Source: Candidatus Propionivibrio dominans (lineage in GTDB: Bacteria > Pseudomonadota > Gammaproteobacteria > Burkholderiales > Rhodocyclaceae). Taken from it: a stretch of 64,000 bases of DNA. Positions within the stretch are counted from its first letter, which is position 1. The number at the start of each line of letters is the position of its first letter. Positions 7,725-16,406 of the stretch are shown in pieces. A program made the position numbers and the translations under genes. The notes under the pieces were generated by a model. That model was given only the letters and a program-made list of their open reading frames with translations. It had not been told where the DNA came from and did no database searches. The stretch is taken from assembly GCA_016709335.1 (NCBI GenBank), contig JADJNC010000067.1, positions 162,582 through 226,581 of the forward strand, given 5' to 3'.

Positions 7725-8165
7725 ATGTCCGAAGTATTCCTTGCCGAACCGCCGGCCATCTACCTGACGCGGGCACCGCTCGTCGTCGATGCCAGCCTGT
7801 TGGCGGCCTGCGTCTTCGGGGAAGAGGAACGCGATGCCGCAGAAGCCCGCTTGCGCGGCTTCAGTCTGCACGCGCCGGGGCTGATCGATTACGAGTTGAC
7901 CAACGTGGCGGTCACCCGATTGCGCCGCAATGAGCTGACACTGGAAAATGCCGTACTCGCCCTTGCCGAGTTCTCCATGATGGAACTGGAAAGGCATGCG
8001 CCCGTTCCTGAAGAAGTGGTCACCATTGCCAGCCGTTATCGCCTGACCGCCTACGACGCCGCCTATCTGTGGCTCGCCGGCGCGCTCAAGGCGCCGCTCG
8101 CCACCTTCGATCGGCAACTGGCAAGTGCCGCGAGCGATTATCTCGGCAAACTTCCTGCCCCCTGA
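7725..8165 (+). CDS. VapC-like PIN-domain ribonuclease toxin
   Basis: The 146-residue protein has the PIN-domain acidic set: VVDAS (Asp near 22), DYELTNVAV (Glu near 57), and the LTAYDAAYLWLA and LATFDRQLA aspartates near the C-terminus. VapC toxins cut specific RNAs when freed from their antitoxin. It lies directly behind the RHH gene with a 3-base gap and would be translated from the same message. The RNA target is not predictable from sequence. Confidence 0.8.
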   Translation: MSEVFLAEPPAIYLTRAPLVVDASLLAACVFGEEERDAAEARLRGFSLHAPGLIDYELTNVAVTRLRRNELTLENAVLALAEFSMMELERHAPVPEEVVTIASRYRLTAYDAAYLWLAGALKAPLATFDRQLASAASDYLGKLPAP

Positions 8166-8176
8166 TTTCCGCGCTC

Positions 8177-8300
8177 GTCACCCCGGCAACAGCCGGGGTC
8201 CAGCTCGTTTATCTGTTTTATTGATGGATATCAGAGGAAGGTACTGTATTCCGGCATTCGCCGGAATGAGCGCGAAGCCTGGCCTCGGGCCACGGCTTGG
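8177..8300. repeat. REP-like repeat, CCGG family, fourth copy
   Basis: ACCCCGGC/GCCGGGGT arms at 8178-8199 face ATTCCGGC/GCCGGAAT arms at 8248-8266, followed by a GCCTGGCCTCGGGCCACGG tail. It fills the first part of the 331-base gap between the PIN gene and the HTH-nucleotidyltransferase gene. Nothing coding is visible in the rest (8301-8457). Confidence 0.6.
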
Positions 8301-8457
8301 GAGGTGTTAATCCATTAATTCACAGCCTCCGAGGTGACTTGCCGCTGCGTTCGGGGCCGACATTCTTGTGCGATTCCTGCATGGGTCTTCGCAGTACCTT
8401 GGCAATCAAGAGGAGAAGCACCGTACATGGGCAGCTCACAAACGAAGCAAATCAAGC

Positions 8458-8482
8458 TACAATCGTAGCCTTTAAAGCTACG
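8458..8482 (+). promoter_or_regulatory. -10 box and operator palindrome of the MNT/HEPN module
   Basis: CGTAGC (8464-8469) and GCTACG (8477-8482) form an inverted repeat around CTTTAAA, immediately after a TACAAT (8458-8463). The GTG start of the HTH-nucleotidyltransferase lies 14 bases further on. The position suits autorepression by the HTH domain of the first gene. Confidence 0.5.
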
Positions 8483-8496
8483 TAATTCGGCCTATC

Positions 8497-9105
8497 GTGT
8501 TACTTGACCTTCTCTTCGGCACTTACCGCCAGCGCGCACTGAACCAGCTACTGTTGCATCCGGACAGCAGCTATCACGTACGCGAACTGGCGCGACTGAC
8601 CGGCACCACGCCCGGCACCTTGCACAAGGAGCTATCCCGACTGGCCGAGTCCGGCCTGCTGCTGCGCGAAAAGCAGGGCAATCAGGTGCGCTACCGCGCC
8701 AACCGCGAGTGCCCGGTTTTTGCCGAACTGGCCGGCCTGTTTCGCAAGACCAGCGGCGTGGTTGGTGTGATCGCTGACGCCCTGCACACGCTTGGCACTG
8801 CGCCCGAGCTGGCGCTGATCTTCGGTTCGATCGCACGCGGCGAAGAGAACGCCCGCAGCGATGTCGATTTACTCCTGATCGCCGACTCCACCTTCGGCGA
8901 CGTCGTCAAGGTACTGCATCCAGTGCAGGAGCAGTTACAACGTGAAATCAACCCGGTGCTCTACACCGCCCCCGAGTTCATCCGGCGAATCGCCGACAAG
9001 GACGCCTTCATCGGCAAGCTTCTCGCCAACCCGAAACTATTCGTCATCGGAACCGAACATGACCTTGGAAAACTTGCTGGCCATTCATCGCTTGCAGGCG
9101 TTTGA
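8497..9105 (+). CDS. Winged-helix domain fused to MNT-type nucleotidyltransferase (antitoxin-like)
   Basis: Residues 1-75 form a helix-turn-helix/winged-helix domain (VRELARLTGTTPGTLHKELS, then LLLREKQGNQVRYRAN). Residues 95-170 form a minimal nucleotidyltransferase with GSIARGE and the paired aspartates in SDVDLLL. MNT proteins modify and silence HEPN toxins. In this fused form the HTH probably represses the operon through the palindrome just upstream. The GTG start at 8497 is the first in frame. The 3' end overlaps the HEPN gene by 47 bases, a strong sign of translational coupling. Confidence 0.85.
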   Translation: MLLDLLFGTYRQRALNQLLLHPDSSYHVRELARLTGTTPGTLHKELSRLAESGLLLREKQGNQVRYRANRECPVFAELAGLFRKTSGVVGVIADALHTLGTAPELALIFGSIARGEENARSDVDLLLIADSTFGDVVKVLHPVQEQLQREINPVLYTAPEFIRRIADKDAFIGKLLANPKLFVIGTEHDLGKLAGHSSLAGV

Positions 9106-9511
9106 AGCGACGTCCGGCAGCGTGCTGCGATTGCTCGCCTCGGCTGAGCGCAACCTGGCCGACGCACGCCTCGTTGAACTCAGCGCCGACAATCGCTTTG
9201 ATGCCGCCTACAAAGCCATCATGCAATGCGCAATGATCGGGTTGTGGGCCAATGGCTATCGCACGGCGACCAGCCAGCCCGGTCACCACCAGACCGCACT
9301 GCAAACGCTGCCGAAAACAATGGGGCTCGCCCAGGACGCCGTAATCGTCCTTGACGCCTTACGCAAACAACGCAACCTCAACGACTACGAAGGCGACTCG
9401 GTCACCGACGCCGCAGTCAAGGAATGCCTGACCCAGGCCGCAGCATTGCTGGCACATACCCGACACTGGTTGTCTCGTCATCGGCCCGATCTGCTCGCCA
9501 GGGATCAATAA
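9059..9511 (+). CDS. HEPN-domain protein, partner of the nucleotidyltransferase
   Basis: A 150-residue all-helical protein with the HEPN signature near the C-terminus, ALRKQRNLNDYEGDSV. It matches the R-N-x3-Y pattern, with Asp where many toxins have His. HEPN proteins beside MNT enzymes are RNase toxins or AMP acceptors in two-gene TA modules. The ATG at 9059 is chosen over upstream in-frame codons inside the preceding gene because the helical domain begins there. The replaced His leaves open whether it is still an active RNase. Confidence 0.8.
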   Translation: MTLENLLAIHRLQAFEATSGSVLRLLASAERNLADARLVELSADNRFDAAYKAIMQCAMIGLWANGYRTATSQPGHHQTALQTLPKTMGLAQDAVIVLDALRKQRNLNDYEGDSVTDAAVKECLTQAAALLAHTRHWLSRHRPDLLARDQ

Positions 9512-9549
9512 GACAAGTGCAGCAGTTTAGCGTAATGCCAATATCTTAG

Positions 9550-9629
9550 GCCCTCATCCCCAGCCCTTCTCCCGCAGGGAGAAGGGTGCAAACCCCCTCG
9601 CCCCGTGGGAGAGGGTTGGGGTGAGGGCC
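9550..9629. repeat. Dispersed repeat, CCCTCACCCC family, copy 1
   Basis: GCCCTCATCCCCAGCCCTTC and GAGGGTTGGGGTGAGGGC are near-perfect inverted arms with an inner CTTCTCCC/GGGAGAAG hairpin. A shorter relative is at 51661-51705. The surrounding gap (9512-9727) holds no gene. Confidence 0.7.
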
Positions 9630-9727
9630 AGGCAATCGCCAAATTTGGTGTTGCGGTCAATTTGTCGCGTTTAACTGCGGTTTCTAGGATGATACCGGCT
9701 TAGCGCACCCACCCTCCAACGTCACCC

Positions 9728-12700
9728 ATGAGTCATTTTTCTCCCCGCTGCCTCTCCATTGACCTTGAAGTCGGGTTGCGCGATACGCGGATTCACCACT
9801 TTGCCGCCGTTCGTGGGGACCAGCCGGAGGCCTCGCTGCATTTCAGGCAAGGCAATCTGCCTGTTGCGCTGGAGCAACTCGACTCGCTCGCCGACGGTGC
9901 CAGCTTCCTGCTCGGCCATAACCTGATCGCTTTCGACCTGCCGCACCTGGCCGCTGCCAAACCCGATCTTCGGCTGCTGAAACTGCCGGTGGTCGATACG
10001 CTGTGGCTCAACCCGCTGGCCTTTCCGCGCAATCCCTATCACCATCTGGTGAAGCATTACCAGGACGGGCAACTCAAGCGCGGGCGCTTGAACGATCCGC
10101 TGCTCGACGCGCAACTGACGCTTGAAGTCTTTCGCAACCAGCACGCTGCGCTGGCCAAAACCTCGCCGAACCTGGTTCTCGCCTGGCACTGGCTGACAAC
10201 TTCAAATGACAGCGGGGCAGGTCTTGATCGCTTCTTCATGAGCTTGCGCCACAAGGCACGGCCTAGTGATGACGAAGCGCTTGCCGCCATTCGCGTACAG
10301 CTCGCCGGGCAAGCCTGCCAGACGTACATGGGCGATATTCTGGCCGATGCCGCCGGTCAGGGCTGGGCCCTGGCTTACGCACTGGCCTGGTTGTCGGTGG
10401 CCGGCGGAAATTCGGTGATGCCGCCGTGGGTGCGCCATCAGTTTCCGCAGGCCGGCGTGCTGATCAAGCGTTTGCGCGACACCGCCTGCGCCGACCCGGC
10501 GTGCGCCTGGTGCCGCGAACGGCACGATGCGCAGAAGGAACTCGCGCACTGGTTCGGCTTCCCCGAATTTCGCCCCGAGCCGGCCGATGACGATGGTCGA
10601 CCCCTTCAGCAAAGCATCGTCGAAGCGGCGCTGCGCGGCGAGCATCTGTTGGGCATTCTGCCGACCGGTACCGGCAAATCGCTGTGCTATCAGATCCCCG
10701 CCCTCTCGCGCTTCGACAAGACCGGTGCGCTGACTGTCGTCATCTCGCCGCTGGTGGCCTTGATGGCCGATCAGGTGGCCGGGCTGGAAGCGAAGAACAT
10801 CAAAAGCTGTGCGGCGCTCAACGGGCTGCTCTCGATGCCCGAGCGCGCCGACGTGCTCGACCGGGTGCGCCTCGGCGATATCGGCATTCTCATCGTTTCG
10901 CCCGAGCAACTGCGCAATCGCAGCGTGCGCAAGGTGCTGGCGCAGCGCGAAATCGGCGCCTGGGTGCTAGACGAAGCGCACTGCCTTTCCAAATGGGGGC
11001 AGGATTTCCGCCCGGATTATCGCTATGTCAGCCGGTTTATTCGCGAGAAGGCCGGCGATCAGCCCGACAAAACCATTTCGACCGTCCTCTGCCTGACGGC
11101 GACCGCCAAGCCCGATGTGGTGGCCGACATCGTGACCCATTTCAAGGACAAGGTCGGCATCGAGCTGCGCTGCTTCAACGGCGGCGCCAGCCGCACCAAT
11201 CTCGATTTCTGTGTCGTACCGACCAGCCCGGCCGAGAAGTTCTCGCACATCCATCAGATTCTGCAGGCCGATCTGCCGCCGGACCTGCCCGGCGGGGCGA
11301 TCGTCTATTGCGCAACGCGCAGGCAGACCGAGGAAGTATCAGGTTTTTTGCAGCAGAAGGGCTGGGCGGTCGGCCACTATCACGCCAGACTGCCGCCCGA
11401 AAGCAAAAAGAACACACAGAAAACTTTCATCGAAGGCGGCCTGCGCGTCATCGTCGCGACCAATGCGTTCGGCATGGGAATCGACAAGCCCGACGTGCGA
11501 CTGGTCATCCACGCCGATATCCCCGGCTCGCTGGAAAACTACCTGCAGGAAGCCGGTCGCGCCGGGCGCGACAGTCAGTCGGCACGCTGCGTGCTGCTAT
11601 ACACCGTCGAGGATGTCGAGCGCCAGTTCGGCATGTCGGCGCGTTCGCGGCTCTCGCGCAAGGAAATCCAGGCCATCCTGCACTCGCTGCGCAATCTCGA
11701 TCGAAAAAGACGCAAGGGCGGCGGCAAGGAGGGTGGAAAAGACAGTGACCTGATCGCCACCGCCGGCGAGATCCTCGCCGAGGACGAAGACGGCGCTTTC
11801 GAGCGCGATTCGGCCACCGACGACACGCGCGTGCGCACCGCCGTGTCGTGGCTGGAAGAAGCTTCGCTGCTCACGCGCGAGGAAAACCGGGTGCAGATTT
11901 TTCCCTCGTCGCTGCGTATCGCCTCGCTCGACGAAGCACGGAAAAAACTTGCGAAGAAGCGCATTGCGCCGGAGTATCTGCAAAGCCTGCTGGCCATTGT
12001 CGGTGCGCTGATCGGCGCGCCGGTCGATGAAGGCATTTCGACCGACGAGTTGATGCTCGTTTCCGGGCTTTCGTCCGAAAAAGTCCGCGCCGCGTTCTAC
12101 GACCTTGAGGCGCTGGGGCTGGCCAGCAACGATACGGCGCTGACCGCCTACGTCCATGTTGCCGTCGAACGCTCGTCGAGGAAACGCTTCGAGCAGGCGG
12201 CTGCGCTGGAATCGGCGTTGATCGGCCTGTTGCGCGAGCAGCACCCGGATCTCGGCCGCGGCGAATCGTCGGTCCTGCATCTGCGCCATGCCAACCAGCA
12301 CCTGAAGGACACCGGCCACCCGGACGCCCTGCCCGAGCGCCTGCGCCAGTTGCTCAGCAGCCTCGCCGGCGACGGGCGCGACGAGGACGGTGGCCAGGGC
12401 AGCCTGAAGCTGCGCCGCGTCGATGCCGAATCGGTGGCGATTGAGCTGCAACGCGAGTGGTCCAGCCTGGAAACCACCGCCCGCCGCCGTCGCGCTGCGG
12501 CCGGCTGCCTGCTCGATCACCTTCTTGCCTGCCTGCCCCCCGAGGCGCGCGGCAACGATCAACTGGCCGAAACGACGCTCGGCAAACTGCTGGCGGCACT
12601 GGAATCCGATCTGCTGCTGAAGGCCGAGAAGACGATCACGCCCAGGCTGCTCGATCGTGCGCTGCTGTGGCTGCACGAGCAGGAAATCATCCGGTTGAAC

Positions 12701-14938
12701 AAGGGGCTTGCCGTCTTCCGGCCGGCGATGACGATTCGTCTGGAACCCGACTGGAAGAATAAATTCACACCACCGGATTTCGCGCCTCTCAAGCTGCACT
12801 ATGACGAACAGGTGGTGCAGATTCACGTCATGGCCGAGTACGTGCAGCGCGGGCTGACGACCATGGCCGAAGCGCTGCACCTGACGATGGATTACTTCAG
12901 CCTGCAGCGCGACGAATTCATGCGCCGCTGGCTGCCCGATCGCGACAAGGAACTGGCGCGCCAGACGACGCCGCAATCGTGGCACGCCATTGTCGAAGTG
13001 CTGAACAACCGGGCGCAACGCGAGATCGTTGCCGACGATCGCGAAAGTACCAACGTTCTTGTTCTGGCCGGCCCCGGCTCGGGCAAAACGCGGGTGCTGG
13101 TGCATCGCATCGCCTACCTGATTCGCGTCCGCCGCGAAAACCCGCACGGCATTTTGGCGCTGGCCTACAACCGCCACGCCGCCGTGCAGATTCGCCAGCG
13201 CCTGGCCGCACTGATCGGCGATGACGCGCGCGGTGTTTCGGTGCTGACCCTGCATGCGCTGGCCATGCGTCTGGTTGGTGCCAGTCTGGCAACGCAGAAT
13301 ACAAGTTTTGGCAGGAGCGCCGATGGCGAGCTGTTCAAGCAGATCGTCGAGCAGGCGGTCAGCCTGCTCAAGGGCGAAGACCTGCCGCCGGAAGATGCCG
13401 ACCAGCAACGCCAGCGCCTGCTGGCCGGCTTCCGCTGGATTCTGGTCGACGAGTATCAGGATATTGCGCCAGAAGAATATGAGCTGATTTCGAGGCTGGC
13501 CGGGCGCACCCGACCCGATGAAGACGGCCGCCTCAACCTCTTCGCCGTCGGCGACGACGACCAGAACATCTACGCCTTCAAGGGCGCCTCGGTCGAGTTC
13601 ATCCGTCGCTTCGAGGCCGACTACGCCGCCAGGCCGGCCTTCCTGACCGACAATTATCGCTCGACGTCGCACATCATCGAAGCTGCCAACGCGATGATCG
13701 CGCCGGCCGCGCAGCGCATGAAAGAGGCGCAGCCGATCCGTATTGACGCGGCGCGCAAGGCGCAAGCCGCAGGCGGCGAATGGGCCGGCCTCGACCCTGT
13801 CGGCCGCGGGCGCGTACAGATCCTGCCGGCCGGCGACAACGACCAGACCCAGGCCCTGGCCGTGATCGGCGAGTTCGAGCGCTTGGCGGATCTGGCAGCC
13901 CATTGGGACTGGGCGCGCTGCGCCGTCATTGCCCGCCATTGGCGCTCACTCGACCCCGTGCGCAGTTATTGCGAACTGCAGGGCATCCCGGTTCAGCAGG
14001 CCGACGAAGACAGCAGCGGCTTCTGGAGCCTGCGCGAAACGCAGTCGCTGCTCGGCTGGCTGCGCGCAAGAGGTAGCGGGCTGATCGATTCCGCAACGAT
14101 CGCGCACTGGCTGGAATTGCAGCCGGCAGGAGGGATCGGCGCCCATTGGTGGGACTACCTGCGCGAGGCCATCGCCGAATATGCGCTCGATGTCGGCGAC
14201 GCCGAATTGCCACTCGATTACTTTCTCGACTGGCTCGCCGAATGGGGCCGGGAAGCGCGGCGCCGGCAAAGCGGCTTGCTGCTGCTCACCGCGCACAAGG
14301 CCAAGGGTCTCGAATTCGATCACGTCGCGGTACTCGACGGGGAGTGGTGGCAAATTCGGTGGCAAAGTCGGGGGCAAAGTCGGGGGCGTCGGCGGCAGAG
14401 CGGCGCCAACGAGGACGCAGACGCCACTCGCCGCCTGTATTACGTGGCCATGACCCGCGCCCGGAAAACACTGATGCTGGCCCGCTTTGATCGTGGCCAG
14501 GGATTGCTCGACGGATTGCCTGAATCCCCGGCCATTCTGCGCCGCCCGCAGTCGGAATTACCAACGCCGCCGCCCGAACTCGCCCGCCGCTATCGGCGGC
14601 TCGGCTGGCGGGAGATCGACCTCGACTTTGCCGCCCAGTATCCGCCAAGCCACGCCATTCATCAGGCGCTTGCTGCGCTGGCGGTGGGCAGCCGGATCGA
14701 GCTACGGCAAAAATCCGCCAGCACCTGGCGCTTGTGCGATGCGCAGGGCGTTGTCATCGGCGCCCTGTCGCAACACTTCGAACCGGAACACAACATGGAC
14801 TGCATCGCCGCCCGCGTCGCCGCAATCCACGTTCGCCGCCCCGGCGATGTAGCAGATCAATACAAAACCCGGATCAACGCGCAAGGCGAATCCTGGGAAA
14901 TGCTCGTTCCTGAACTGGTCTTTGCACCGGTCAGATAA
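9728..14938 (+). CDS. Exonuclease-RecQ-UvrD triple-domain fusion helicase
   Basis: One 1736-residue frame with three parts. Residues 1-160 look like a DEDD 3'-5' exonuclease (SIDLEV, GHNLIAFDLPHL, NDPLLDAQLTLEVF). A small Cys cluster (CADPACAWC) follows near 260. Residues 290-700 are a RecQ-type superfamily 2 helicase: Walker A LPTGTGKS near 310, LDEAHCLSKWGQDFRPDY near 415, and AFGMGIDKPDVR with QEAGRAGRDSQ. The usual RecQ zinc site is not evident. Residues 1090-1640 are a UvrD/PcrA superfamily 1 helicase: AGPGSGKTRV near 1113, LVDEYQD near 1241, GDDDQNIYAFKG, DNYRST, TAHKAKGLEFD near 1522 and YYVAMTRARK. Cytoplasmic DNA repair or defence is likely. It stands alone after two TA modules. Confidence 0.9.
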   Translation: MSHFSPRCLSIDLEVGLRDTRIHHFAAVRGDQPEASLHFRQGNLPVALEQLDSLADGASFLLGHNLIAFDLPHLAAAKPDLRLLKLPVVDTLWLNPLAFPRNPYHHLVKHYQDGQLKRGRLNDPLLDAQLTLEVFRNQHAALAKTSPNLVLAWHWLTTSNDSGAGLDRFFMSLRHKARPSDDEALAAIRVQLAGQACQTYMGDILADAAGQGWALAYALAWLSVAGGNSVMPPWVRHQFPQAGVLIKRLRDTACADPACAWCRERHDAQKELAHWFGFPEFRPEPADDDGRPLQQSIVEAALRGEHLLGILPTGTGKSLCYQIPALSRFDKTGALTVVISPLVALMADQVAGLEAKNIKSCAALNGLLSMPERADVLDRVRLGDIGILIVSPEQLRNRSVRKVLAQREIGAWVLDEAHCLSKWGQDFRPDYRYVSRFIREKAGDQPDKTISTVLCLTATAKPDVVADIVTHFKDKVGIELRCFNGGASRTNLDFCVVPTSPAEKFSHIHQILQADLPPDLPGGAIVYCATRRQTEEVSGFLQQKGWAVGHYHARLPPESKKNTQKTFIEGGLRVIVATNAFGMGIDKPDVRLVIHADIPGSLENYLQEAGRAGRDSQSARCVLLYTVEDVERQFGMSARSRLSRKEIQAILHSLRNLDRKRRKGGGKEGGKDSDLIATAGEILAEDEDGAFERDSATDDTRVRTAVSWLEEASLLTREENRVQIFPSSLRIASLDEARKKLAKKRIAPEYLQSLLAIVGALIGAPVDEGISTDELMLVSGLSSEKVRAAFYDLEALGLASNDTALTAYVHVAVERSSRKRFEQAAALESALIGLLREQHPDLGRGESSVLHLRHANQHLKDTGHPDALPERLRQLLSSLAGDGRDEDGGQGSLKLRRVDAESVAIELQREWSSLETTARRRRAAAGCLLDHLLACLPPEARGNDQLAETTLGKLLAALESDLLLKAEKTITPRLLDRALLWLHEQEIIRLNKGLAVFRPAMTIRLEPDWKNKFTPPDFAPLKLHYDEQVVQIHVMAEYVQRGLTTMAEALHLTMDYFSLQRDEFMRRWLPDRDKELARQTTPQSWHAIVEVLNNRAQREIVADDRESTNVLVLAGPGSGKTRVLVHRIAYLIRVRRENPHGILALAYNRHAAVQIRQRLAALIGDDARGVSVLTLHALAMRLVGASLATQNTSFGRSADGELFKQIVEQAVSLLKGEDLPPEDADQQRQRLLAGFRWILVDEYQDIAPEEYELISRLAGRTRPDEDGRLNLFAVGDDDQNIYAFKGASVEFIRRFEADYAARPAFLTDNYRSTSHIIEAANAMIAPAAQRMKEAQPIRIDAARKAQAAGGEWAGLDPVGRGRVQILPAGDNDQTQALAVIGEFERLADLAAHWDWARCAVIARHWRSLDPVRSYCELQGIPVQQADEDSSGFWSLRETQSLLGWLRARGSGLIDSATIAHWLELQPAGGIGAHWWDYLREAIAEYALDVGDAELPLDYFLDWLAEWGREARRRQSGLLLLTAHKAKGLEFDHVAVLDGEWWQIRWQSRGQSRGRRRQSGANEDADATRRLYYVAMTRARKTLMLARFDRGQGLLDGLPESPAILRRPQSELPTPPPELARRYRRLGWREIDLDFAAQYPPSHAIHQALAALAVGSRIELRQKSASTWRLCDAQGVVIGALSQHFEPEHNMDCIAARVAAIHVRRPGDVADQYKTRINAQGESWEMLVPELVFAPVR
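14346..14393 (+). repeat. 12-bp tandem repeat inside the helicase gene
   Basis: Four consecutive 12-base units: GGTGGCAAATTC, GGTGGCAAAGTC, GGGGGCAAAGTC and GGGGGCGTCGGC. Each adds four residues of the pattern WQxR/GQSR in frame, between the UvrD HKAKGLEF motif and the YYVAMTRAR motif. The third and fourth units are diverged. Confidence 0.8.
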
Positions 14939-14944
14939 TTCTTC

Positions 14945-14964
14945 ACACCGGCGAAAGCCGGTGT
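14945..14964. terminator. Hairpin between convergent genes
   Basis: ACACCGGC-gaaa-GCCGGTGT is a perfect 8-bp stem with a GNRA tetraloop, placed just after the helicase stop and before the convergent EamA gene. It has no strong T tract, so it may be a REP-type hairpin acting as a bidirectional stop. Confidence 0.4.
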
Positions 14965-15025
14965 CCAGTGCCTTGATTTTCCGCCGCTGCCCCAAGGGAT
15001 TGGCTACGCGGCAAATTCCCGGCGC

Positions 15026-15958
15026 TCACCTCGGCGATGGATCCTTTTTCACAATAACCGGCCGCCGCGACACCAGCCAGACGCCGGTCAGTACCAGCGC
15101 GGCACCGGCCATCTGTGACAGCGAAAGCGGTTCGCCAAGCAGCCACCAGCCGAAGAAGATGGTCAGCACCGGCCCCAGCGTGCCGATCAGCACCGCCTTG
15201 GAAGCGCCGATACGACGGATCGCCGCCGACTGCATGAACACCGGCAGCACGGTCGAAAAAAGTGCCATGCCAATACCATAGGCGTAGATGATGAATGGCT
15301 GGCTGAGTGCAGACAGCGGCTGCACGACGAAGAAGTGCACTTGCGTCGCCGCCGTCGACACCAGCATCGCCAGCGCCGTGAAGCGCGCAGCGCCGAGACG
15401 GTGGATCATTGGCGCGCTGCCGGCCAGATAGGAGGCGTAAGAAATCGACGAAGCGAAGACGAAGGCGGCACCGAGCATGACGCTCGCGCTGTCGCCGCTC
15501 AGCTCCAGATCGTGGGCGAAGGCGAGGGCTATTCCGGAATACGACAGCACCAGCGAACCCACCTCGCGCCGCTCCAGCGGCTGGCCCATGAACAGCACAC
15601 CGATCAGTATCGTCAGCGTCGGGTAGGTGAACAGAATCAGGCGTTCGAGCCCGGCAGTGATGTAGCGCAGGCCGATGAAATCGAGCAGGCTGGCGCCGTA
15701 ATAGCCCAGCAGGCCAAGCACGGTAATCATCAGCCAGTCGCGCCGCGTCAGCGGCGGCGCCGAGCGACTGGAGTGGAATCCGACCCAGAGAAAGACCGGC
15801 AGTGAAAACACCATGCGTAGCGAAAGCAGCGTTATCGCATCGACCGGTGCCGCCGCATAGGCCAGCTTGACGAAAATCGCCTTGAACGAGAAACCGAGCG
15901 CGGCGAGGATGGCGAGGGCGACGCCAAGTCGTTCGACAGAAAATTGCTTCCAGGGCAT
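15026..15958 (-). CDS. EamA/DMT-family transporter
   Basis: A 310-residue membrane protein with about ten hydrophobic segments arranged as two EamA repeats. The first begins LGVALAILAALGFSFKAIFVKLAY and the second carries LIGTLGPVLTIFFGWWLLGEPLSLSQMAGAAL, both typical of the drug/metabolite transporter superfamily. The substrate cannot be predicted. It ends in a basic tail (SRRPVIVKKDPSPR). It is convergent with the helicase gene. No operon partner is visible. Confidence 0.88.
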   Translation of the reverse strand: MPWKQFSVERLGVALAILAALGFSFKAIFVKLAYAAAPVDAITLLSLRMVFSLPVFLWVGFHSSRSAPPLTRRDWLMITVLGLLGYYGASLLDFIGLRYITAGLERLILFTYPTLTILIGVLFMGQPLERREVGSLVLSYSGIALAFAHDLELSGDSASVMLGAAFVFASSISYASYLAGSAPMIHRLGAARFTALAMLVSTAATQVHFFVVQPLSALSQPFIIYAYGIGMALFSTVLPVFMQSAAIRRIGASKAVLIGTLGPVLTIFFGWWLLGEPLSLSQMAGAALVLTGVWLVSRRPVIVKKDPSPR

Positions 15959-16406
15959 GAGGGATCAAGTGTGCGGGTTCAAGAAAATCGGAGAAAAGTG
16001 AGGTTTGGGGCTGTTCAGCCCTGGCGCAATATTCAAAGGCGAGGCAGGCTAACACAAAGTGAACACTTGATGCGGGTACACCGTCTGGCGAAATGGACGT
16101 CATGGCGATCCGGCCTCGCGGCTTTACCCGGTCTCGCCATGAATCCGGGAAGCAGAGCAAGCGCCATATTTCGAGGCCATGGCAGGATTCCCATCGTTTC
16201 AATTGCCCCGGATTGTTTGTTTGCTGAAGAGATTGTTGCATTATGGCTTGCTGTTGAGCATTTTCTTGCTTTACAAAAGTTTACAGAAGATACTTGATCA
16301 AATGTATCAACATTTGAGTCATTTCATGGCGGGAGCTTCAAGCACTCGCAGTCGCTATGAGCTGGCTTGGGTAAGCAGAGTGTTTGCATAACAAATTTTT
16401 AAGGAA
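15959..16406. other. 448-base intergenic region before the chemoreceptor
   Basis: There is no supportable gene here. It contains a TCAAATG/CATTTGA inverted repeat (16298-16317) that could be a protein-binding site, and an A/T-richer stretch leading to GGAA before the ATG cluster at 16407. I found no convincing sigma-28 or sigma-54 promoter. Confidence 0.5.

Noticed and set aside
11597-13939. 780-codon minus-strand ORF inside the helicase gene
   Set aside because: Opposite strand of a gene with clear motifs on the plus strand; low-complexity translation.
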